A stretch of 64,000 nucleotides of DNA, from positions 248,001-312,000 of the forward strand of contig NZ_LT906465.1 of assembly GCF_900187185.1 (NCBI RefSeq), read 5' to 3'. The notes under the pieces were generated by a model that was given only the letters and a program-made list of their open reading frames with translations, made no database searches and had not been told where the DNA came from. Shown here one piece after another: positions 44,866 to 52,737 of this stretch (its first letter is position 1; each line of letters opens with the position of its first letter). The stretch is from Chryseobacterium taklimakanense. GTDB taxonomy: Bacteria; Bacteroidota; Bacteroidia; Flavobacteriales; Weeksellaceae. Position numbers and translations under genes: made by a program.

Positions 44866-45005
44866 AATTTTGTGATTTAAAAAATTAATATTTTATTGAT
44901 TTATTGTTATGTAAAACTATACAATTTTAAGGCTCAAAAGAGTTAAGGTTATGTTAAACCACTTTAAAATGGAAATTATGTAAATTTAAATTTAAAATAC
45001 TGAAA

Positions 45006-45560
45006 ATGGAAAAAATAAGGTGCGGCTGGTGCGAAAAGGACGATTTGTATAGGGATTACCATGATCATATCTGGGGAAAACCGGTGTATGACGATGAGAC
45101 TATTTTTGAGTTTATGACCCTTGAAAGTTTTCAGGCGGGACTGAGCTGGTACACCGTACTTTCGAAACGGGAGAACTTTAAAAAAGCATTTGATGATTTC
45201 GATTATAAAAAGATTGCTGCCTATGACGAAGCAAAAGTGGAAGAGCTGATGAAGAATACGGGAATCATCAGAAACCGCATGAAAATAACGGCCACGATCA
45301 ATAATGCGCGAAGGTTTATGGAGGTGCAGAAGCAGTTCGGGACCTTCTCAAAATACATCTGGAGTTTTGTGAATGGCCAGCCCATCATCAATCACCCCAA
45401 AACACTAGAAGATGTGCCGGCGACATCGGAAATTTCGGATGCCTTGGCAAAGGATTTAAAAACGCGCGGATTCAAGTTCATGGGTTCCACAGTCGTTTAC
45501 GCACACATGCAGGCGACAGGCATGATCTGTGATCACTTGGTGGATTGCCATTGTAAGTGA
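45006..45560 (+). CDS. tag: DNA-3-methyladenine glycosylase I
   Basis: This 184-residue protein matches Tag: the zinc-binding Cys6 and His near residue 19 in RCGWCEKDDLYRDYHDHIWG, the HhH-like middle, and the C-terminal zinc residues in MICDHLVDCHC. The catalytic-pocket Glu is in LESFQAGLSWYTVLSKR. It removes 3-methyladenine from DNA in base-excision repair. The length is standard. It is monocistronic between an LEA-like gene and a gene-free gap. Confidence 0.96.
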   Translation: MEKIRCGWCEKDDLYRDYHDHIWGKPVYDDETIFEFMTLESFQAGLSWYTVLSKRENFKKAFDDFDYKKIAAYDEAKVEELMKNTGIIRNRMKITATINNARRFMEVQKQFGTFSKYIWSFVNGQPIINHPKTLEDVPATSEISDALAKDLKTRGFKFMGSTVVYAHMQATGMICDHLVDCHCK

Positions 45561-45919
45561 AAATGCCGTGCAGTTTAAAAAGTAAGGTGCCTTTGAGCAT
45601 TAGAATATATATTCAACGTAAACTTTAGTAATACTGTGTTTAACTAAAAGCGATCCAAAAAAAGAGACTCTTCCGAAGCCTCGCCACTCGCTTTGAATTT
45701 TTCCGTCGATTAAGCACGTAAAACTCAAAAAAAACTCCCGAAGCTTCCGTTCAAAAGTATCTTCATGCTGTAAACTTTTACAACATAAAATTTTTCTCAC
45801 GTTTGCTGCAATTGCAGTTTGGGTTGCATGGAGAATCCAAATTTTCGCGGTCCCCGTTGGTTTTTGGGGGATCTTACACGTCATTAAAAATAATTTGGCT
45901 TGTTCAAAATGATCCGGTA
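45561..45919. other. Gene-free gap behind tag
   Basis: I see no supportable gene. The only frame above 60 codons (45600-45884, minus) has skewed composition and no recognisable motif. The base composition is more AT- and homopolymer-rich than the surrounding genes, as in decayed DNA. Together with the adjacent gene remnant, it looks like a deletion scar, but no direct repeats or mobile-element ends are visible. Confidence 0.4.
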
Positions 45920-45949
45920 AAAAAAGAGGCAGAATATAACTGCCTCTTT
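45920..45949 (-). terminator. Terminator of the carbohydrate-binding protein remnant
   Basis: Minus-strand AAAGAGGCAG and CTGCCTCTTT pair around a seven-base loop, then a T run, 15 bases beyond the remnant's stop. Confidence 0.8.
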
Positions 45950-45963
45950 AGCTGATTAACATA

Positions 45964-46476
45964 TCAGTAGTAATATCCGATGTCATCCAAATAGATGTCG
46001 TTTGGTTCTCCTTGAGCGTGATTAAATGTTAAATTCATTGTTGCAGGAGCAGATGCAAGTCCAAATTCGGACCATGGAATTTCAATATACTTATAATCTG
46101 TTTCTGAACTAATCGTTGGAGTGGCAGCCCAGCTATAGTTTAATATGAGTTTGATTCCGTTACTGATTGGAGCTGCGGATTTTATGTAGAATCTAATCCC
46201 TTTAGACGCAGAAGGTATATTAGGGCTGTTATCAATCTGGAAAGCAGACCATGCCTTCGCGTTCCACTGAATTGCTTTTTCTCCCTGTTTGATGTTCGCC
46301 GGGTTATCGCTGTATGCAATATTATAAGTGTCTCCAGCCCATGTTGAGTTCGAAATACTGCCATAAAACATATCGTCGTAAATTGAAGTTCCAACCTGAG
46401 ATGTATAGGCAGAAGTTCCGGATAATGTTGTTACAGAAACTTTTTTACCCTGTGATCCGTTGGGTAAAGTAAATTC
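45964..46476 (-). pseudogene. 3' remnant of a surface protein with IPT/TIG-like end and carbohydrate-binding domain
   Basis: The frame is open from 46476 to the stop at 45964 but has no start codon before an internal ATG at 46371, and is closed upstream by TGA at 46479-46477. The open part reads as the end of an IPT/TIG-like repeat (FTLPNGSQGKKVSVTTL). A jelly-roll domain of about 135 residues follows, with AIQWNAKAWSAFQIDN, KGIRFYIKSA and the end NDIYLDDIGYYY, the usual pattern of CBM-like domains on secreted hydrolases. The 5' part of the gene, including signal and catalytic domains, is gone. A terminator is retained at 45920-45949. Confidence 0.7.
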
Positions 46477-46552
46477 TCAAGAGCTAATGGAGCTCAAATT
46501 TCAAGTGAATTAGCTATATGCTACAATAACGCTCTTGGATTTGCTTTATTTA

Positions 46553-46593
46553 AAATAAAAAAACCGTCTCAATCATTCTTTTTGAGGCGGTTT
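46553..46593 (-). terminator. Terminator of the glf operon
   Basis: Minus-strand AAACCGCCTCAA and TTGAGACGGTTT form a 12-pair stem with one wobble, then seven Ts. It lies 24 bases after the cytidylyltransferase-like stop. Confidence 0.9.
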
Positions 46594-46616
46594 ATTATGG
46601 TTTTTACTGCTTTACT

Positions 46617-47117
46617 TTAAGTTATTTTGCCGTTTTTGCTAAATTGTGAAGAGGTTATTTCCGGCTGCACATCAGCAGGGAGATTTTTTGCCTTTTCCTT
46701 TTTATACACTTCCGAACGGAGCAGCGTGCTGGAAAACCGATGGTGCCTTTTGTTATAATAAAGCGTGATTCCATTTTCTTCACAGAAACTTCTTCCAGTA
46801 AAATTCTTGTCTTTGTATTCATCCCCCAGAATCCGGATGTCTATCTGATACAGTTTCAGAATATCTTCCAGATCTCTTTCCGTGGTGTAGGGAATAATTT
46901 CATCTACATATTGGCAGCCCTTCAGCTGTGTGTACCGCTCTACAACGGTCTGCACCGGTTTGTTTTTTTCCGGCCGGTCAATAGTAGGGTCGGTTTGAAG
47001 GCCTACAATGAGATAGTCGCACTGGGATTTGGCTTCAGCCAGCATTCTTATATGCCCGGCGTGCAGCAGATCAAAGCAACTGAAAGTGATGCCGGTTTTT
47101 ATTTTTCGTGATTTCAT
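46617..47117 (-). CDS. Cytidylyltransferase-like nucleotidyltransferase
   Basis: The 166 residues have the class I nucleotidyltransferase motifs: FDLLHAGHIRML (the HxGH site) and RFSSTLLR (the ISSTxxR-type motif), plus LGDEYKDKNFTGRSFCEENG typical of glycerol-3-phosphate cytidylyltransferases. A C-terminal tail of about 30 residues is extra. It should transfer CMP or AMP to a sugar or polyol phosphate. It overlaps the GH1-like gene by 47 bases, so translation is coupled, and it is last in the glf operon. Confidence 0.85.
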   Translation of the reverse strand: MKSRKIKTGITFSCFDLLHAGHIRMLAEAKSQCDYLIVGLQTDPTIDRPEKNKPVQTVVERYTQLKGCQYVDEIIPYTTERDLEDILKLYQIDIRILGDEYKDKNFTGRSFCEENGITLYYNKRHHRFSSTLLRSEVYKKEKAKNLPADVQPEITSSQFSKNGKIT

Positions 47118-48258
47118 AATCTTCTTTTTTTAAGTTGAAAAGATGAGGGTGTTGGTTCAAAATTGAGATTTCTTTTTGGAGACAAGCAATAGATTCCTGA
47201 TGAGGAATTCTGTTTCCCTGGATGTCCAAATCATAGAGGCCACATTGGCTGTAAGCGGAAAGATCATCCCAGTCCGGCCTGTCAGTTACGGGATAAATGC
47301 AAATGCCCTGAAAATCGATCCCGTTTTTCAGAACAATACGGCATTGCTCGCTAATTTCTTCCAGCCAAGGTACTCTTCCTTCTCCAAAGTGGCCCGTTTC
47401 GGAGAGAAAAATCGGTTTCTTATAACGCTCATAGGCTGCTGTAAGGAGATCACTCAATGGGATACGCTCGTTATTGTTATCGGGCCAGAAGAGACTGTTG
47501 GCATTCCCGCGCCACTGACAGTTCCAGTAATAATTGAAGCCGAGTATTTCCAGAAAACTTTCATCGCCTCCCAGTTCAGGGCACATGCGTCCGCCGATGA
47601 TGTCCATCGCTTCAAACTGATATTCGTTTTTTCGGAAAAGGTCTTCGTCTGCTTCGCCGTCGCTGTGAATTTTGATCAGGGGTTCTACCAGTACAATCTT
47701 GCAGTCGGGAAGTTCTTCTTTCATCGCTTTAATTCCCTGTATTGCTGCCTTGCATAGGTGATATTTCATGTCCCAGCCGCTGTTCACAGCAAAAGGCACG
47801 GTTCCCCGGTCATCTCCCGAAAACCAGGAAAGAAAACTTATCTCATTCACAGGAACAACAAACAAAGGACCGGCACTGTTTTCAAGATAAAACTTTGTGA
47901 AAGCACGGCACAGGTTTTCAAAACGGTCTGCAAAATGAGGATGAGTAGGGTAGAGTGCGTCCGGATATCCAAAATGGATCAGATCCCAGATTTGCTGAAC
48001 TCCGTGTTTCTGCGCTGCATTCATTCTTTTCCCAACTTCAGAAAAATCATAAACTCCGGGATACTGTTCCACTTCACTCCAGCAAATTCCTTCTCGTACA
48101 GTGAGGATTCCAAGATTCTTAAGCAGAATATAATCTTCTTCCGCACGAATGTCATGCTGGGTTTCTTTCAGGAGATTGACACGCTGCCCCGTTCGGTTGA
48201 TGTGGTCGGCACATTCAAATCCTCCCATAAAATAACTTTTAAACAAAGGATTTGTCAT
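47071..48258 (-). CDS. GH1-like glycoside hydrolase of the glf operon
   Basis: This 395-residue TIM-barrel protein resembles family 1 and related clan GH-A hydrolases. The acid/base Glu is in VVPVNEISFLSWF, the nucleophile Glu is in IFLSETGHFGEG, and an early ENLGI-type ILTVREGICWSEVEQ follows the family pattern. It has no signal peptide, so a cytosolic role is likely, perhaps on a nucleotide-sugar or lipid-linked intermediate rather than on polysaccharide. It overlaps glf by 20 bases upstream and the cytidylyltransferase by 47 bases downstream, so it belongs to a tight four-gene operon. Confidence 0.8.
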   Translation of the reverse strand: MTNPLFKSYFMGGFECADHINRTGQRVNLLKETQHDIRAEEDYILLKNLGILTVREGICWSEVEQYPGVYDFSEVGKRMNAAQKHGVQQIWDLIHFGYPDALYPTHPHFADRFENLCRAFTKFYLENSAGPLFVVPVNEISFLSWFSGDDRGTVPFAVNSGWDMKYHLCKAAIQGIKAMKEELPDCKIVLVEPLIKIHSDGEADEDLFRKNEYQFEAMDIIGGRMCPELGGDESFLEILGFNYYWNCQWRGNANSLFWPDNNNERIPLSDLLTAAYERYKKPIFLSETGHFGEGRVPWLEEISEQCRIVLKNGIDFQGICIYPVTDRPDWDDLSAYSQCGLYDLDIQGNRIPHQESIACLQKEISILNQHPHLFNLKKEDYEITKNKNRHHFQLL

Positions 48259-49378
48259 GCGGTTTCAGATTTGATGCTTCTAAACTGTTAAACAGGTCGA
48301 GGGCATTTCTGAATGCCTGATCCATATTAAAATACTTATAGTTAGCCAGCCTTCCTACGAAATATACATTCTGTAACAGATCGGCTTTCTCCTTGTATTT
48401 CTCGTAAATCTGCTGATTTCTTTCGTTCGGAACCGGATAGTAAGGTTCGCCAGTGTCTACAGTATACTCTTTTACAATACTGGTTTTGGGAGACTGCTGA
48501 TTCCCGAAATGTTTGTATTCTATAATTCTGGTATAATCCACTTCTTGGCCTGGATAATTCACTACAGAATTTTCCTGAAAAAACTCCTGATCCAAATGTT
48601 CGGTAACAAAATTAATGGATCGATATTCGAGCTTTTCCATCATCTCATCCTGAAATTCAAAAAAACGGTCAATCGGCCCGGTATAAAACAACTTTTCGAA
48701 ACCCTCAAACTGATCCTTTACATCGAAATAATCCGTATTCAGCATCACGGTAATGTTAGGATGGTTCAGCATATTTTCAAAAACTTTTGTATATCCGCCT
48801 TTAGGTAATGCCTGGTACGTGTCGGAGAAATAACGCCCGTCGTGGTTGTAACGCACCGGTATTCTTTCCAGCACTGAAGCATTGAGTTCTTCCGGATATT
48901 TGTCCCATTGTTTTTTCGTGTAATGTTTAAACATTTTCTCATACAGCACAGGCCCCACTCGGTTCATAACGGCTTCTTCTCCATTTTTAGGTTTATCAAA
49001 AGGAATCCGGTTTTTATCCAGCCAGGCTTTCATTTCGTCTTCCGTACTGATGTTTTCGCCAAATAAGATGTTTACCGTATCGATATTGACCGGAATTGGA
49101 ACGGTTTTATTATCTACTCTTGCAATGACTTTGTGCTCCCACGGATACCACTCTGCAAAACGCTGTACGTATTCCCATACACCGGCATCATTGGTGTGAA
49201 ACAAGTGAGCTCCATACTTTGAAACCAAAATTCCATTCTCATCATATTCATCGTAGCAGTTGCCTGCGATATGGCCTCTTTTTTCAAGAACCACAACTTT
49301 TTTTCCGATAGAAGCGTACCGTTCTGCCAAGGTAGCACCTGAAATTCCGGCACCTATAATTAATATGTCTTCCTTCAT
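48239..49378 (-). CDS. glf: UDP-galactopyranose mutase
   Basis: This 379-residue flavoenzyme interconverts UDP-galactopyranose and UDP-galactofuranose. The FAD fingerprint is DILIIGAGISGATLAERYA at the N-terminus, followed by LEKRGHIAGNCYDEYDENG. It also has the substrate-loop residues of the family (KYGAHLFHTND, the RxxRYNHDGRYFSDTYQALP segment) and an active-site Arg near PNERNQQ. Its presence means that galactofuranose is made. It overlaps the glycosyltransferase stop by one base and the GH1-like start by 20 bases. Confidence 0.95.
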   Translation of the reverse strand: MKEDILIIGAGISGATLAERYASIGKKVVVLEKRGHIAGNCYDEYDENGILVSKYGAHLFHTNDAGVWEYVQRFAEWYPWEHKVIARVDNKTVPIPVNIDTVNILFGENISTEDEMKAWLDKNRIPFDKPKNGEEAVMNRVGPVLYEKMFKHYTKKQWDKYPEELNASVLERIPVRYNHDGRYFSDTYQALPKGGYTKVFENMLNHPNITVMLNTDYFDVKDQFEGFEKLFYTGPIDRFFEFQDEMMEKLEYRSINFVTEHLDQEFFQENSVVNYPGQEVDYTRIIEYKHFGNQQSPKTSIVKEYTVDTGEPYYPVPNERNQQIYEKYKEKADLLQNVYFVGRLANYKYFNMDQAFRNALDLFNSLEASNLKPHDKSFV

Positions 49379-50457
49379 TATATCAATATTTTTTCTAGGA
49401 TGGAACTCATTTTCGCAGCGGTTGTATCCCAGGACGTTTTTTCCAGAATTTCATGGTATCTTTTCTGAAACTGAGAGTGCGGATTCTGAACTGCATGATG
49501 GAACTCTTCAGCATTTTCAACCAACATAATGCAGTCGCTGTAATCTCTAACCACATCCTTTATCTTGGTTGAAATGATCGGCTTGGAAGCCGCCATGTAT
49601 TCTAACGTTTTTGTCGGGCTGATGAATTTGGTAGCATCATTCAAAGCAAACGGCATCATGGCAATATCGAAATAACTCAGATAAGCCGGAAGTTCTTCAT
49701 AAGATTTCATGCCGAGATAAAAAATATTATTTGTCCGGGGAAGATCGGCTTCGCTGATTTTGCAAAGCGGTCCTACCATCACGAAAGAAAATTCAGGGCT
49801 CATTATCGCAGTTTTATGAAGAAGATCAAGATCAATTCGTTCATCAATAACGCCGTAATAGCCAACGATCGGAGATGGGATGTTGCGCATGTCTTCAGGT
49901 TTTTCTAAGTCCGTATTGGAAAAATGATCCAAATCTACAGAGCTAGGGAAGCAAAACACATTGTGGTGCTTTTGCGATTTAGACTCATAAAGGGATTTTC
50001 CGCCGGTAAACACTGCATCGGCAGCCTGCAAGAGCTGATTTTCCTGGTCTATCAATTGTTTTGGTGCACCACGGAATAGTGAAAGTTCATCCATGCAGTC
50101 GTAAACTACGGTATCAAAATCCAGATGTTCCAAAACAGAAACGAAAGCTGGTGAATAGAACCAACCTATCTCAAAAGATTTAGAACTTAGCCTTTTGCGG
50201 AGATATGGCCCGATCTCTTCAATACTATTCACAGGCGGCTGAAAAACATGGATATTTGAACTAATCTTCCGGATCTCAAAGGAGCCTTTTCCATTGAGTT
50301 TTGTTTGAACAGGTTCCTCAACGACTAAGATTTTACGGTCTTTGGCAAGCCTTGAAATAAGGTGTTGTGGTCTTTGATAGACGAAATCCCAGCGGAGATG
50401 ACAAAAGACGATCATATCATATTCCTCTCCGGAATAGGGTTGAACAGTAATTTCCAT
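49378..50457 (-). CDS. Glycosyltransferase family 1/4-like protein
   Basis: The 359-residue GT-B-type protein has CHLRWDFVYQRPQHLISRLA near the N-terminus, typical of a subgroup acting on cell-surface glycans. A C-terminal donor domain contains PSPIVGYYGVIDERIDLDLL and the donor site SPTKTLEYMAASKPIISTK. It is first in the glf operon, so UDP-galactofuranose is a reasonable donor, though that is inference. No promoter match is obvious in the gap upstream. Confidence 0.9.
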   Translation of the reverse strand: MEITVQPYSGEEYDMIVFCHLRWDFVYQRPQHLISRLAKDRKILVVEEPVQTKLNGKGSFEIRKISSNIHVFQPPVNSIEEIGPYLRKRLSSKSFEIGWFYSPAFVSVLEHLDFDTVVYDCMDELSLFRGAPKQLIDQENQLLQAADAVFTGGKSLYESKSQKHHNVFCFPSSVDLDHFSNTDLEKPEDMRNIPSPIVGYYGVIDERIDLDLLHKTAIMSPEFSFVMVGPLCKISEADLPRTNNIFYLGMKSYEELPAYLSYFDIAMMPFALNDATKFISPTKTLEYMAASKPIISTKIKDVVRDYSDCIMLVENAEEFHHAVQNPHSQFQKRYHEILEKTSWDTTAAKMSSILEKILI

Positions 50458-51098
50458 AATATTATTTTTAATGTTGGTTTGTAAAATGGGAGAATCAGGA
50501 TCCTTGTGTATCTTTTATGCAACAACTGGCCCTGGTTACCGTCATCAAACTTGATACCATGATGCAGTAAAGTGATAAATGCGGAAATATAATTGATAAA
50601 TATGTAACAACTTTTGTAATTAACGATAATATACGCTAAACGGATTGTTTTATTTTTTCAAAATAGATAAAAATTTTAGTACATTTTATTGTCATTTTGG
50701 TTGACATGTGATCATTGAGACAAAAATCATCATCACTTTGCAGATGTTGCGTGACTGTTGCGTCGGAGTCTTCATATTAAGAAATATATTGCCGGAATTG
50801 GTTACCGGCAATAAAATATTTTTTCACCCGGCCCACAAATAAATCCCGGAAAAGCATTCCGCATCGTTGCTAAATTTCCCTGTAAACCGGAGGAGCCCCC
50901 ACAGTCAAAATCCAGTGCGCTGATTCCACACTTTCAATTTTCCATATTTGGAAATCAGTTTGGTGAACGCTTGTATGTTATACGAGCTTCTGTTTTACCC
51001 GTGCTCATCATCGATCAAAGTATATATCAAATAAATTTTAAATCTAAAATATCTCCAATAAATTAATAGAGATACATTGGACTTACTATGGACTTACT
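50458..51098. other. Long gene-free gap with one strong hairpin
   Basis: The region is AT-rich and holds no convincing frame above about 35 codons. It contains a hairpin at 50787-50813 and a two-copy direct repeat GGACTTACTAT at 51079-51089 and 51090-51100. It is the longest gene-free stretch in the window and separates the glycan operon from nucleoside and thiamine genes. Confidence 0.45.
50787..50826. other. Strong hairpin in the gene-free gap
   Basis: TATTGCCGG (50787-50795) pairs with CCGGCAATA (50805-50813), nine pairs with a nine-base loop, followed on the plus strand by a T-rich tail. It resembles a terminator, yet no plus-strand gene precedes it. Confidence 0.5.
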
Positions 51099-51215
51099 AT
51101 GGAGAAATATAAAATAAGGCCACAAGGATATACGAAAGAAAAACAGGTAAAAAAATCAGCAGGAAGCAGGAACGCAGGCAAGCCCTCAGCATTCCGCCCT
51201 GGTTATATTAGCTGA
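51099..51215 (+). CDS. Candidate 38-residue basic small ORF
   Basis: An ATG at 51099 opens 38 codons to TGA at 51213-51215, giving a Lys/Arg/Gly-rich peptide that ends NAGKPSAFRPGYIS. The start sits at the end of the second GGACTTACTAT repeat. It overlaps the stop of the convergent phosphorylase gene by eight bases. Coding status is unproven; it could be random. Confidence 0.25.
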   Translation: MEKYKIRPQGYTKEKQVKKSAGSRNAGKPSAFRPGYIS

Positions 51216-52062
51216 TTATTCTTTCCAAAACCCACTCGATCATTCTTTTTTCGGAGGTGTGGTGATCCGCCACAAATTCGCCGCGTCGGCGGTTCGCAAC
51301 GACGTTGTTTACGGTTAGTGCTTTGTGGGCAAGAAGTTTCGACAGACCGTAAATTGCAGAAGTTTCCATCTCGAAATTGGAAACGCCAAGGTCGTTTAAA
51401 GTCTCAAGAAATTGATCATCCAAAGCTTTTAAACGCAGCTGTCTTCCCTGTGGCGCATAGAATCCTGGGAAGGTCGCTGTATTGCCGTGGTATTGCGCCT
51501 CTTTGTAATAGCCGGAAATATCTTCTGCCCAATCCGAAAAATAGAGCATTCCTTTAATCTTCTCATATGGGAACTTATCAAGGAAATTTCTTGAGAAATC
51601 GTTCTCAAACTCATAATCCGGATAAAAATGAAGAAGTCCGTCAAGTCCCACCACATTTTCAGTAACCAACATGCTGTCAACCTCTATGTCGGCGTTTACA
51701 GAACCGCAGGTTCCCAGGCGGAAAAGCTCAAGTGCAGTATGTTCTGTTTTGAATTCCTTGTTTTTAAGATCGATATTCACCAGTGCATCAAGCTCATTCA
51801 TCACAATATCGATATTTTCGGTACCGATCCCTGAAGACATCACCGTGATTCTTTCGCCGCGCAGTGTTCCGGTATGGGTATAAAATTCCCTTTTATTTTT
51901 TCTGACTTCAATTTTGTCAAAATATTTTGAAACCTTTGGCACACGGTCGGGGTCCCCGACCAAAATAATTTTTTGGGCAATATCTTCAGGCAAAAGGTTC
52001 AGGTGGTAAACACTTCCGTCATCATTCAGCACCAGCTCGGAAGCTGCGAGTTTATTCAGCAT
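51208..52062 (-). CDS. Nucleoside phosphorylase, uridine phosphorylase-like
   Basis: I chose the ATG at 52062; an earlier TTG at 52086 adds eight residues. This 284-residue NP-I-fold enzyme has the phosphate-binding GDPDRVPKVSKYF, SSGIGTENIDIVMNE, LFRLGTCGSVNADIEVDSML and the ribose/base segment SNFEMETSAIYGLSKLL. It cleaves a nucleoside with phosphate to base and ribose 1-phosphate; uridine is likeliest from the NFEMET context. It is separate from the glf operon by the gene-free gap and 45 bases downstream of the SUI1 gene on the same strand. Confidence 0.9.
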   Translation of the reverse strand: MLNKLAASELVLNDDGSVYHLNLLPEDIAQKIILVGDPDRVPKVSKYFDKIEVRKNKREFYTHTGTLRGERITVMSSGIGTENIDIVMNELDALVNIDLKNKEFKTEHTALELFRLGTCGSVNADIEVDSMLVTENVVGLDGLLHFYPDYEFENDFSRNFLDKFPYEKIKGMLYFSDWAEDISGYYKEAQYHGNTATFPGFYAPQGRQLRLKALDDQFLETLNDLGVSNFEMETSAIYGLSKLLAHKALTVNNVVANRRRGEFVADHHTSEKRMIEWVLERIIS

Positions 52063-52107
52063 ATCTTTTTGTTTAAAATTATTCAATATAAGTTCAACTC
52101 AGAGTAA

Positions 52108-52431
52108 TCACCCTCCGACACGTTTCGTTTTGTAACCCATATTTTTCAGGATTTCCATGATTTTATCACGGTTATCGCCCTGTATGATGATGGTGCCGTC
52201 TTTTTCGGAGCCGCCGATTCCGAGGGTGGTTTTTATCTTTTTTGAAATTTTCTTCAGCTCTTCATCACTCCCTTCAAAACCTTCGATCAGCGTTACGGGT
52301 TTACCGTTGCGGCCTTTTTTCTCGTATTTGCAAACCAGAGGTTCTCTTTGCACAAATTTCTCTTCGGGCATCTCAAAATCCTGTTCTTGGTGGTCAGGGA
52401 AAAGGTTTTTTAGTTGGTCTCTTAAATCCAT
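52108..52431 (-). CDS. SUI1/eIF1-like translation factor (YciH family)
   Basis: This 107-residue protein has an SUI1 domain at about residues 40-105: GKPVTLIEGFEGSDEELKK, KKIKTTLGIGGSEKDGTI and IIQGDNRDKIMEILKNMGYK. Bacterial YciH proteins influence start-codon fidelity, possibly more important in a lineage lacking Shine-Dalgarno sequences and using TTG starts, as here. The N-terminal 35 residues are acidic. It is divergent from the TPP riboswitch. Confidence 0.92.
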   Translation of the reverse strand: MDLRDQLKNLFPDHQEQDFEMPEEKFVQREPLVCKYEKKGRNGKPVTLIEGFEGSDEELKKISKKIKTTLGIGGSEKDGTIIIQGDNRDKIMEILKNMGYKTKRVGG

Positions 52432-52550
52432 AATGTAAATTTAATATTAAAATTCCAATACGCCTTCCTATTATAGTTTTTTTGAAGGTTAATAGCGTTT
52501 AATCTTTCGGCAATTAGCCTTTAACATGCTTTTAATCCGAAAACTTTTGT

Positions 52551-52558
52551 TAAATTTG
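52551..52558 (+). promoter_or_regulatory. Promoter core for the TPP riboswitch operon
   Basis: TAAATTTG exactly matches TAnnTTTG. Transcription should begin near 52565, one base before the aptamer P1 strand at 52566, which independently supports the promoter. Confidence 0.65.
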
Positions 52559-52565
52559 TCAAATG

Positions 52566-52638
52566 AGCACGGGGTGCTGTGAAAAGCTGAGATGATACCC
52601 GGAAAACCTGATTGGGATAATACCTGCGGAGGGATGCT
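52566..52638 (+). promoter_or_regulatory. TPP riboswitch aptamer (THI element)
   Basis: The conserved THI blocks appear in order: GGGGTGCT, CTGAGA, the core ACCTGAT, GGATAATACC and GCGGAGGGA. Flanking AGCA (52566-52569) and TGCT (52635-52638) close P1. These are the elements that bind the pyrimidine and diphosphate of thiamine diphosphate. It precedes a four-gene operon and should repress it when TPP is plentiful. Confidence 0.95.
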
Positions 52639-52697
52639 GAGATTCTTTTTTATGGATATTTCTGTTCCATAACTGTATCCGTTTATGCATTTTCTTG

Positions 52698-52731
52698 ATC
52701 AGGTTTTGAAAGATAATTTATTTTAAAACTT
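52698..52731 (+). promoter_or_regulatory. Expression platform of the TPP riboswitch
   Basis: ATCAGGTTTT at 52698-52707 is the exact reverse complement of AAAACCTGAT at 52603-52612 in the aptamer core. The overlapping AGGTTTT (52701-52707) can instead pair with AAAACTT (52725-52731), just seven bases before the TTG start. The two pairings exclude each other, which fits a translational on/off switch. Confidence 0.6.
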
Positions 52732-52737
52732 AAAATT

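Noticed and set aside
45600-45884. 94-codon minus-strand frame in the gap after tag
   Set aside because: No motif, odd composition and no neighbour support.
47176-47757. 193-codon plus-strand frame inside the GH1-like gene
   Set aside because: Antisense shadow; the minus-strand gene has catalytic Glu motifs and overlaps its operon neighbours in a consistent way.
51079-51100. Two tandem copies of an 11-base unit as a CRISPR or satellite seed
   Set aside because: Only two copies and no spacer structure; noted as a simple duplication only.
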